DNA from: Cryptomeria japonica
Taxonomy: Eukaryota; Streptophyta; Pinopsida; Cupressales; Cupressaceae
Direction: 5' to 3'
Assembly (NCBI RefSeq): GCF_030272615.1
Contig: NC_081414.1
Location: 342,088,717-342,152,716 of the forward strand
DNA length: 64,000 nucleotides
Part shown: positions 55,273 through 64,000 of the stretch, one piece after another
Layout: each line of letters opens with the position of its first letter
Numbering within the stretch: the first letter of the stretch is position 1
Position numbers and translations under genes: made by a program
The notes under the pieces: generated by a model
Databases searched by the model: none
Told to the model about the DNA's origin: nothing
What the model saw: only the letters and a program-made list of their open reading frames with translations

Positions 55273-56439
55273 TAGCACACATGAAATTGGTAAGAAACTA
55301 ATTTCTATTAGAAAGTACAAGACAATGACATTAAATTTGGTGAATTTGAGAGGCACATTTCAAAATTTTGCATCCGCACTTTCAAATGACCACCTAATGA
55401 ATCAACGTAATAGGCATACTTTGAGGGCATGTAAAATGGAGCCAGTTAATCATCAAGAGGTAAAGCTTTGAAACTTGTTGTACACCTTTCATTTGGCCTA
55501 TGAAGTGGTTTGCAACTCTCAGAATTTGGTTTGGATCAATTTATCAGGTACCCATTTCAAGGGGTGAGCTGAAAGTCCATGTTAGGTGCAAATATAGATT
55601 TTATTAAGTAGCCTACTTTGAGCGCCTATAACTTTTGCCCAGTTGATTGTCATGGTGAATTTAAAAATGCATTGAATTGTATGAATATAAGTGTGCCTTC
55701 ATGCCAAGTTTCAAGTCTTTATGAATCTATTTGATAAGTTTTCCAAGATGATTTCTTGAGCCACTTTATTCAGTTTTCTGCACTTTCATTGCTACATCAG
55801 TTAAATGCTATTTTCATGAGATCACCATTCACACCCTATCAGTTTCCGAGTCGAATTGAGTATTCTAAGGTCTTCTTTGTACTTCAAGGTATCTATGCCC
55901 CAGATTTGGGGGTTTGCGGAGATCATTTGATATTTTTAAGAAAGGCACTTTGAGGTCCCTGTGCATTGGTTTTATCAGGTTCACAGTGTTGACAAAGCCA
56001 TTTGGTCATCTTTGACCATTAATATTTCTTCACTTGGGATTCATCTTGAGAAACAACTTGGCAGAGTTAATGTTTGTGTATCAGAGTACACACCTACCAA
56101 TTTGCAAAGTCCAGAAAGGTGTTTTGACCAGTTTGAAAATTACGTCTTTGGGATTAAATGTGAAAATGTGGCACAGGTGCTTGAAAGTTGCAAAACTTAG
56201 TTTAATGATCAGAAAATGGTTTTGATCGATTCTAAAGCCATGTTTAAGGTTCTTGAGGTATTTTTCAAAGGCCAATTGCAGGAAAACAATTTTTTTTTTA
56301 GTCAGGCCCACTTTGGGGCCTGATCTGGCTCATGCCCTTGCATCATTATTTTATTGGCAACTTGGTTCACTGAGAGAATTTTAGAATTTTTAAATGTGGA
56401 TTGTGATCAAGAGACATTTCATAAGAGTTCAAGATGCTA

Positions 56440-57720
56440 ATAGAACTCCATGCAATTTCAAATTGGCGAGTTTAATGTCAAATCCTCCTTCAGTGACAGA
56501 GAAGAGACATAATATAAATGCAAATTGGTATGTGACTAAGGTGAAAAAAAATTCCAAGTAAATATCAATTTCCCTATGGTTGAGAAGACCAAGAAGCTTC
56601 CATGCAAATGTGATTGCTAGGCTTAAAACCAAATTCCATAACCTTTATTATTTTCTCCCAGTGCAGCAATGAAAAAGGCCATTAGAAAAACTTTCAAAGC
56701 AAATGCATATGGACAGGCATCAAGCCAAATCCTTTGGAGTGTGGTGGGATGGCTGGTGAGAAGAGGCAACATTTAAAACTCCAAACAAATGCATTGGCAG
56801 GTTTGAATGCTAAATACTCCTCCTACACAGTGGCTGGAAAGGGGCAACATACGAAACTTCAAATAAATGCATATGTAGGTGTAAAGTCAATTTAAAGTTT
56901 AATAACTTCTAGCAAATTCCATTGGGAGGTTTAAACCAGTCCTCTCCTTTTTTGTGTGATGTTGGAAGGCTTAGAAAGGTTATTCAAGTTTTCATTCAAA
57001 TGCAAATTAGTAGGCATAAAGCTAGTTCCTTCTCCCTGGCAGATGGCATGGAGTTTGAGAGGAGATAAAGAAGCTTTTAATAAAATGCAATAGACAGAGG
57101 AGGGCATTAATAAATTTCAAAGCAAATGAAATGGGTAGGCTCCCAACCAAATCCCCTCCCATGTGAGAGTACCCCAATGGAAATTTTTAAAAAACCAAGC
57201 AAACGCATTGGCAAGTGTATTGCCAAACAGGTGTGTGGCATGGTTACCATTTTAACTTTCTACAAATTCAATTGGCAGCCACCACCATTTCTTCCCTTTC
57301 CTACGTGTGAACTGGAGTATGTTGAGAGGCCATAGAAACATTCATCCAAATGCAAATTGGCAGGTGCAAAGCCAAGACTCTCTCCCACATATTAGCAGCC
57401 CTTTAAAATTTCAATGCAATGAAACTAGCAGGTGTAAGCCAATCCCAATTCCTCTCCTGCAGGCAGCGTAGCATATTGGGAAGCCAAATTAAATTCAAAG
57501 CAATTGCAATGGTAGGCATAATTCAAAATTTCTATTGGCCCAAAGCCATCATACTCCTTGCTATACATGGAGTGGATTGGGTAAACGTTAAAACTTCCAA
57601 ACAAATGAAATTGTTTCCTGTGCAGCTGCAAATGCTAGAATGGGCAAATAAACTTTTGAGCAAATGTCATTGAATGGAAAAACTCTCATTTCCTGCACAA
57701 ATGCAAATCTTTAGCAAAGG
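56440..57720. repeat. Degenerate tandem array, units of about 65-100 bp
   Basis: A core like CAAATGCAATTGGCAGG followed by a TNAAGCCAAATCC-type word recurs near 56447, 56602, 56696, 56785, 56861, 56997, 57120, 57199, 57346, 57411, 57498 and 57600. Units are strongly diverged and unequal in length, suggesting an old array. Confidence 0.65.
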
Positions 57721-58029
57721 CGCCATTAAAACACTCAGAAAACCTTCAAAAATGCATTTCTAGGCATAAGCATTAATCCCACATTGGCTACGTGGACGGA
57801 AATTTTGGTATTTAAATGCAAAGGCCCACACAACTATAGTGTCAAAGCCTTGAAGGATTTTGACGCAAGGTGCTAGTTGACGCCTAGTGAACACCACGCA
57901 CACGTGTGTGATTCCTGAGGCGAGGAGGCTAGCTAGTGACCAGGTAGACCCCACATGTGCATGGTTCTTGAGGCAAGCAATTTTTGCTGTGGAAGGGCGA
58001 GTTAATGAGTTTGTAGGTTCAAGGATGAT

Positions 58030-58335
58030 CGACAATGCGCATTGTTTCATGAAACAAAGTTGCACGCCAGTTACCCTTCACGAAGTAGCGAAAAGGTGGT
58101 GGGCCCGATAGGTATAGCAGCTCCCAAGGTAAAGATCAATCATCTTGAGGATGATCAGACAGTGCATGCTATTTCACGAAATGAAGTTGCACGCCAGTTA
58201 CCCATTGAGAAACAACGAAAAAGCAAAGTGAGTTAAAGAGCATGCAAGTTCGATGGTGATCAATGATGCACGCTATTTCATGAAGTGAAGTTGCACACCA
58301 GTTACCCTTCGTGAAACAACAAAAGATGAGGTGGC
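58030..58335. repeat. Three-copy repeat of about 105-125 bp
   Basis: AGTTGCACGCCAGTTACCC occurs near 58060, 58184 and (as CACACC) 58289, each time preceded by a TTTCATGAAA-type palindrome (TTTCATGAAAC, TTTCACGAAAT, TTTCATGAAGT) and followed by GAAACAACGAAAA-like sequence. Confidence 0.85.
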
Positions 58336-59654
58336 AGGTCTGGTTGGTAGGTGAGCTAGTTGGTCCTAGTGAGATGGCATTGAGGTCATGATGAGTAGGT
58401 AGTCCAGTGGCAGACAGGTGGCGGTCCGCAAGCCAGTGAGATGGAGTTGAGGTGGCAGGTCCAAGTGGTGGACCAGTGGACCTTGTGAGCGAATTGCAGG
58501 CTGCCACATGGCAAGGCGCAGGTCCGAAATTAGTAAAAGATCAAAGTTAAATTGCATAGTCTTGACTATTGAGGAAAAATAAAAAATTTAAATGATGGTT
58601 CACATGAGTGTTTAATTCACCCAGGGGCCATTTTTTTCCTGAAATAGAAAGTATCATATACCGTTGGAAAGCTCTCGGGATGAGGAATCCAATCATACAA
58701 TTTGTTTCAAAAGATCTTAGATATTTTGAGAGAAGTTTCCACGGGAAGAAGAAAGAAAAAAATTTAGTTGGAGAAAGGGGACACTTGGCAATGTGTTATG
58801 CAGACCTAATCTTTTTCCCTCCTCTTTTTATCCTCTATTCTTCTCATTTGTAAGGGATCACAAGAATTTGTAAAGAAACTTTGCTAAAATATATTTACAA
58901 TTTTTTGGCTTTTCAAAAATCATCTTGAGTTATGTATGATTTTTTGAAAATGAATATTAATATACAGATCAAAGCATTTTGGGCCTAGACTTTTGTTGTC
59001 TTCTTGTGTGCATTCATTGATTTACTAGTTTCTTTTAAGTAATCTAGGGTTATTTGATTGAATAGGGAATGCAAGGCAATCTTACAGACATGTTTTAGGT
59101 TTTTCTCTTAAGGAGGGGAATTAAATATATGTGAAATCTTTCTATTAGTAAGTCAATAGTTTCTGCTTGAATTTGATAACCGGGTCTAGCGTAAAGGAAA
59201 AAATTATATATATGTCAGACATATATTAGGTTTATGAAGCCAAAGTGATGGGATGTATGTAAATGTCCTGATTCAGAATTCTTGTCTGGTTTGAGTGACT
59301 CTGTAGCCCGGATAAGGCACTGATATTATTTGTGGAGTTTTTCTATTTTTCTTGGGGTCAAGACTAAAAATGAACACAGGTTTTCTTTTATGTTTCAGTA
59401 TTGTTGAGGTGATAAGGTTTACAAATTTCTAACACTGGTTTATTCTGGATCTTATATTATAATTGTGAAAGTATTCACAAGAGGTATACCCACCTAAGCT
59501 TAGGATAAGCTTAAAGTGTAGAAGGTTTTGTATAAACCTTGTTATATGTTGTTCTGGATTTTTATTTTTTATCATTCTCTCTATATACCACAGAGGCTAT
59601 AACTTTCTTACAGAGGAGACAGGGAAATCAAAATTTGAAAACAACAATATTAAA

Positions 59655-61280
59655 GATGGAAAATAATTGAAGAGATGTGAGTTAGTGAAAAATGACATAT
59701 GTGTAGCTGATTTTATGAGAACATTTCAAGAGAAAATAGTTTATGAGTACATAATGCATACACATAGAGCTTGGTGGTTAGATGAGAAATTCAAGTTATG
59801 CAAGGACACATTTCCTCTTCATACCATTGTCTCTATAGTTGATTTTACTGAAAATTATACATTACAACCTCAAAATGAAGTGCAATCTATGTATTACCAT
59901 TCTACACAAGTTTCTATTTTTGTACACATAGCATTCAGACATGCAGATGATAGCACAGAGGAGGATAGAAAGGTTGTAAGAGAGTATCACTTCTACATAA
60001 GTGATGATTGTAAGGACACATTTCCTCTTGGTACCATTGTCTCTATAGTTGATTTTGCTGAAAATTATACATTACAACCTCAAAATGAAGTGCAATCTAT
60101 GTATTACCATTCTACACAAGTTCCTATTTTTGTACACATAGCATTCATGAATGCAGATGATAGCACAGAGGAGGATAGAAAGGTTGTAAGAGAGTACCAC
60201 TTCTACATAAGTGACGATTGTACACATTTGTCAGAGTTTGTGCAAGGATGCTTTAAAGTTTTCTATGATAGTTTAAGGGAAAGGAACATACGATACAACC
60301 AACACTTAATATGGTAAGATAATTGTACCTCACAATTCAAGAATGCAAGGATGTTCTATTGGTTGAGTAGGATGCATGTGACAATCCGTGCACAACATTT
60401 TTGGAATTTCGCTAAGGCTCGAATTGTGCGATGGTGTAACTTTACAATGGGACCAAGTAATGCATGTACATCAATGGTTCATAGATATTTTTGATTGATC
60501 ACTGAATTTGACATTGAAAACTATCAAGCATGTTGTTCAGTTGTAGGATCCAATGACATACACTCATTTCAAAGTTCAAATGCAAGTTCACCAGTAATTT
60601 ATACTAGACAGATTGTATGTTTTTTCTCTTCATGTATGTAATTTTTATGGGAAGAATGTGAATCAAAAGAGTGGGTTGACAATGGTCTTGTAGACTATTG
60701 GTTCCCATTGATACCTATCAAATTCCTAGAGCACTGTAGATGAACCAAATGGAAGCATCAGTTGATTTTGATCATGTATCCGACCTAGTGGAACTGGGTG
60801 ATTTGTGGGTTAATTTTATTTTAGGATTTTTTTTGGCTCATTTTGTTGCATCAAACAATATTTTTGGTACTAATTATCATTCTATAATATGCAGGTCATG
60901 TGTGTGCAGTTGTTAGAGAAGAGAACAATGAAGAAGGAACATATTACTTTTTGTGTCGTTGTATTGAGCCTAAGAGAAAATTGACAACCACAATCATTGA
61001 CAAAGAGGGTATTGAGTATCTAGTAGGGTCTATTGTCATGACAGACACATGGCTTAGGAGATACCCTATCAAGAATTTTGATGTTTGGTTGTTCAAGGAC
61101 TTTGAAACACACAGGCATATTCTTGATTTCTCCAACCTTGTTTTTGCAAAAAATATTCTATTGATTAAGTATTGTGGTAGACCTCATAAATTTTTTTTAT
61201 GGAGAGTTCATGAATCAGACCATGAGGCATTACTTGAAACAATACGGGTTAGAGCCAATCCAAAAGGCTCACTTGATTGA
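59655..61280 (+). pseudogene. Transposase-like gene, 3' half with DDE-type motifs
   Basis: The frame from about 59667 reads DFMRTFQEKIVYEYIMHTHR, then KDTFPLHTIVSIVDFTENYT (first acidic motif, Asp codon 59841), LQPQNEVQSMYYHSTQVSIF. A 70-codon segment is then duplicated in frame (see separate entry). A TAA at about 60315 precedes DNCTSQFKNARMFYWLSRMH (second Asp, 60318). In a shifted frame LELCDGVTLQWDQ at about 60410-60450 may supply the third acidic residue. The C-terminal part (60900-61280) begins after a likely intron acceptor ATATGCAG at 60888-60895 and has YYFLCRCIEPKRKL and FDVWLFKDFETHRH. Spaced D...D...(D/E) motifs with ENY and QFKN suggest a cut-and-paste transposase or a domesticated relative. 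Several stops make it a pseudogene. Confidence 0.55.
59802..60221 (+). repeat. In-frame 210-bp tandem duplication in the transposase-like gene
   Basis: Units 59802-60011 and 60012-60221 both encode KDTFPL-(H/G)-TIVSIVDF-(T/A)-ENYT through YHFYISDDC. They differ at only a handful of bases. It duplicates the segment with the first acidic motif without breaking the frame. Confidence 0.92.
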
Positions 61281-61770
61281 TTCTACAATTCAGGGTAGAA
61301 TGATTTTAAGAATTTTGTATATATCATCGATGAATTGTTCTATATTCTTTTTTTGTATATTTAAATGGTGATGACCTGATTTACACATATTTAAATGCCA
61401 AAATTTGTATAAAAGCCCATGAGATGATTTGTAACACATTTTTTTGAATATTTAAATAGCCAAGAGCTTATTTGTCCATATTTAGAGGCAAATTTTTGAA
61501 CATATGTGACTATGTTTTGTGACTATTTTTTGAATATATGTGTCTATGTTTTGAATATCTTAAGGGTTTTGAGTTTATGTGATGTGATAATGTCAATCAT
61601 GACTATTCTTGATTATATTTTAAGGGTTTTGAGTTTATGTGATGTAAGCAATAATCATGGAGATCTGTGTTGTACATTGTATAATCATGGATAATTATTT
61701 GGGTCATTATTGGGTCATGGGAGTCATAGGTTGAGTCTAGATACACTTTGAGAAAAAAATATCATTATTG
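61281..61770. other. AT-rich 3' flank of the transposase-like gene
   Basis: It contains recurring TATTTAAATG words (near 61360, 61389, 61450) and a 60-bp direct repeat (next entry). No gene is seen. Confidence 0.5.
61560..61644. repeat. 60-bp direct repeat
   Basis: TTAAGGGTTTTGAGTTTATG recurs about 60 bp downstream (near 61560 and 61620), followed in both cases by TGATGT. Confidence 0.8.
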
Positions 61771-63000
61771 TCAAAAAAGTTGTTAAAAAAGTTGTCAAGC
61801 AACTTCCAGATTGCACCGGTAGGGTATGGCTCTCGATGTTTTGATGCTTTGGGAGGAACAACAGGAGCATGCCTAGTGTAAATATTCCCACTCAGACATG
61901 CTGGTGATGTTGGTCTGTGCCTGGGATGGATGAAATCAATTCTAGCCTATCTTGCAACTTTGCATTGCATATGACTGATTGTTTTTGCAGCAGGCAAAAA
62001 ATGCTACCATTTGAAAATGGCTCAGAGTCATCAGAAATCGAGGTAGGCCATTGTAGAAGAGCCTCATGTGACCCTACAAGTTCAAATGGATTGATCATAT
62101 GTGTCTTGGATTGAGAGAAATAGTCTGTCAAAGTTTAACAATTTTTTGGACTCAAGGCACTTGAGAGATCGCGCTGGTAGGGTATGGCTCTCAATTTTTG
62201 GATGCCTTGGGAGGCATAAAAGGAGCATGCCTAGCATAAAAATTCCCACCTTGACGTTCTTGTGATGTTGGTTTGTGCCCACAATGAACGAGATCAAATC
62301 TATCCTATCTTGCAACTTTGCACTGCATGTCACTGATGATTTTTGTAGCAGGTGAAAAATGCTACCATTAGAAAATGGCTTCGAGTTGTCAAAAAATGAG
62401 ATAGGTCATTGTAGATGAGCCTCACATGACCCTATAGGTTCAAACATATCGATCATATTGATCCTCTATTGTGATAAATCGATCGTCAAAGTTTGACAAT
62501 TTTTTTGACTCAGGGCACTTGAGAGATTGCATTGTTAGGGTATGGCTCTTGACGTTCAGGTGCCTTGGGAGGCACAACAGGAGCATTCCTAGTGTAAAAA
62601 TTCCCCCCCGAATGCACTTATGATGTTTGTTTGTGCCCACAATGAACGAGATCAAATCTAGCCTATCTTGTAACTTTGCACTGCATGCCACTGACGATTT
62701 TTGTAGCAAGTGAAAAAATGCTACAATTTGAAAATGGCTTTGATTCGTCAAAAAATAAGATAGGTCATTATAGATGACCCTCACATGACCCTATAGGTTC
62801 AAATGAATTGATCATATGCATCCTAGATTGCGAGAAATAGTCCATCAAAGTTTGACAATTTTTTGGACTCAGGGTACGTGAGAGATCACGTCGGTAGTGT
62901 ATGGCTCTCAACGTTCCAGTGCATTGGGAGACATAATAGGAGCATTCCTAGTGTAAAAATATGCACCCAGACACACTTGTGATGTTGGTTTATGCCCATG
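61770..63000. repeat. 358-bp tandem repeat, about 3.4 copies
   Basis: The marker GGTAGGGTATGGCTCTC recurs at 61818, 62176, 62534 (GTTAGGG) and 62893 (GGTAGTG), spacings 358, 358 and 359. Each unit also has GGAGCATGCCTAGTG, TATCTTGCAACTTTGCA, AATGCTACCATT and CTCACATGACCCTA words. The last unit is cut near 63000. Minus-strand frames here repeat once per unit and are probably not genes. Confidence 0.9.
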
Positions 63001-63002
63001 AC

Positions 63003-63090
63003 GAAACTTTGACAATATTGATAACTTTGGCAACTTTGACAACTTTGACAACAACTAAGCAACTTTGACAACAACTGAGCAACTTTTACA
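63003..63090. repeat. AACTTTGACAAC minisatellite
   Basis: Repeated AACTTTGACAAC/AACTTTGGC units and a doubled GACAACAACTAAGCAACTTT at the point where the 358-bp array ends. Confidence 0.85.
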
Positions 63091-63709
63091 TCTTTTATCC
63101 AAATGATTCCAAACTTTCACAAATGATTTCAAATGATCATTAATGGTCCCAAATAACCTTATTTAGATTAAAAAAATGGAAAAAAAGACAAAAATTGAAA
63201 TTTTATGAAAGGAATCAAAAGTCTCCACTGATCATTACCACGGATTGAATCTGATCATTACCATTGAATTTCATTTTGAATTGTGGAATCATATTCCACA
63301 ATTGCAATTCTTTGTATCATATATTTTTGTTGTTTATATTAATATTGTTGATTACATAGGCAAATATTCATTTAACTTTATAAAAGGGCAACCACCAAAT
63401 ACACTGAACAAATTCTTTATAAATAATCATTTATATATATCAAAATGCACAGTAAGAAACATGATGAACAAATTACATATGTATCAAATATGCCTATCAA
63501 TATCAATGAAATGCACAATAATGAACACAATACACATTTATTGGATCAAATATCAATATTTATATAAATCAAAAAAGGCATATATGCCAAGTCAATACAA
63601 GTTTTAAAAAAATGTGGCATATGCCATGTCCAAATCAATATACAATAAAAATGTAGAATATATCTACATGTATTGGTCATTCAATGACCACAAATAACAC
63701 TATATGATC
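63091..63709. other. AT-rich DNA with no supported feature
   Basis: It has a short direct repeat (TGATCATTACCA near 63229 and 63251). One 120-codon open frame here is composition-driven. Confidence 0.4.
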
Positions 63710-64000
63710 CTATATAGTTTGTGGTTGATCATCAAAATTGAGCCTCTTCAATGCACTACGTGGCTCTCTAGATGGCTGCAAAACCACAATTCAAATATAA
63801 GCTAGAATACTTTTGTAGAAAATAGTTCACAATTATCAACATAACTATGCATTTAACTATAATTTCTTTGCAATAGAAATGTAAACTACCTCATCTGATG
63901 ATCTAGGATCTACTGTCTTCTCCCTGTCAGCCTTAGGAGTTCTCTTGAATATGGCTCCAAGTTATGGTTGAACCGTGAAGGGGGATATCATCAATTAAAT
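63710..64000 (-). pseudogene. Possible 3'-terminal exon pair of an unknown minus-strand gene
   Basis: Upstream exon 64000-63890 reads, in the frame set by the donor, ISPFTVQP, a stop (TAA), then LGAIFKRTPKADREKTVDPR and SSDE, ending at GAG|GTAGTT. A 114-bp intron (63889-63776) ends TTTTGCAG. The last exon (63775-63710) reads PSREPRSALKRLNFDDQPQT, I, and a TAG stop at 63712-63710. Both splice sites fit plant consensus and the phase is kept (phase 0). I do not recognise the protein. The in-frame TAA suggests decay or that the true upstream exon starts after it. The gene continues beyond the window. Confidence 0.4.

Larger units (their letters stand above)
52915..55470 (+). pseudogene. Transposase-like gene, 5' half, interrupted by a solo LTR
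   Basis: The first frame (52915-53292) begins MEQQEAEKEIQRQHMKKLCD and is acidic. After stops come RCQLIVEMIKNLNFRETMRI, a helix-turn-helix-like SLNISRATLRKALERRDK (53576 on) and DALRTLIDFFWHDNTRVSPN, then CTTCCCRMHIEF and, after a possible intron ending TTTTGTAG at about 54046, GSCTTCGGLQHLPRCLHLDS. Here the solo LTR intervenes. Directly after it (55273) the frame continues THEIGKKLISIRKYKTMTLN. The paired Cys motifs (TCCC, CTTCGG) look like a zinc-binding region. The layout resembles uncharacterised transposase-like proteins with a later DDE-type core; that core lies at 59.7-61.3 kb. I do not know the superfamily. Confidence 0.55.
55470..59640. other. Insertion of about 4.2 kb of non-coding, repeat-derived DNA
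   Basis: It separates the two halves of the transposase-like gene. It contains a degenerate array (56440-57720) and a three-copy repeat (58030-58330). I could not find terminal repeats or a duplication that would define it as one element; short open frames have no recognisable content. Confidence 0.5.

Noticed and set aside
62082-62784. Repeated minus-strand frames of 79-114 codons
   Set aside because: They recur once per 358-bp unit and diverge freely with frame changes, so they are repeat by-products.
63245-63607. 120-codon plus-strand frame
   Set aside because: AT-rich, Ile/Tyr/Asn-dominated, no domain, no promoter context.

Overview
The window looks like intergenic DNA from a seed plant with a very large, repeat-rich nuclear genome. 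A conifer or other gymnosperm is my best guess from the element types, the element sizes and the AT-rich composition; this is an inference. I see no intact host gene, no rRNA or tRNA gene, and no bacterial-type operon. Bases 1-48282 are one stack of LTR retrotransposons inserted into one another. Bases 48283-64000 hold simple repeats, an unusual palindromic satellite, a broken transposase-like gene and further tandem repeats.

The nest can be unpacked because most target-site duplications (TSDs) are still readable. Element names are mine. E (oldest, minus strand, Ty3/Gypsy-like) runs off the left edge and ends at 48282. G (Copia, plus, 3925-8149, TSD TTCAT) sits in E's leader. F (pol-less LTR element, plus, 9090-15774, TSD GTCTC) and A (Copia, minus, 16122-47147, TSD CACCA/TACCA) both sit in E's 5' LTR. 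B (minus, 22804-47102, TSD AAAAC), a second member of F's family, sits in the 5' LTR of A. C (deleted Copia, minus, 26110-30740, TSD TTTAG) sits in ORF2 of B. D (13.4 kb Gypsy/LARD-like element, minus, 33583-46939, probable TSD GTACC/CTACC) sits in the 5' LTR of B.

A, C and G encode Copia Gag-Pol in varying states of decay. F and B have no protease, integrase, reverse transcriptase or RNase H. They encode a coiled-coil Gag-like ORF1 with four CCHC knuckles and a long ORF2 that I do not recognise, and they share the tRNA-Met primer site and the multiple polypurine tracts of the Copia elements. The simplest reading is that they are non-autonomous partners of those Copia elements. D also lacks pol. 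Its sense strand has a 964-codon reading frame of unknown function broken by one TAG. Its antisense strand, next to the 3' LTR, carries a decayed plant-mobile-domain (PMD) gene with a possible TATA box.

Right of the nest come a CATA microsatellite, a 2-kb satellite whose spacing changes in exact 20-bp steps, and about 0.7 kb of almost pure pyrimidine. A decayed, intron-containing, transposase-like gene follows in two halves (52.9-55.5 and 59.7-61.3 kb), split by a solo Copia LTR (54212-55272, TSD TAGCA) and by about 4.2 kb of repeat-derived DNA. After that come a 358-bp tandem repeat and, at the right edge, a possible pair of minus-strand 3' exons.

Everything here was read by eye. Family names rest on motifs, and similarity, age and copy-number statements have not been computed.
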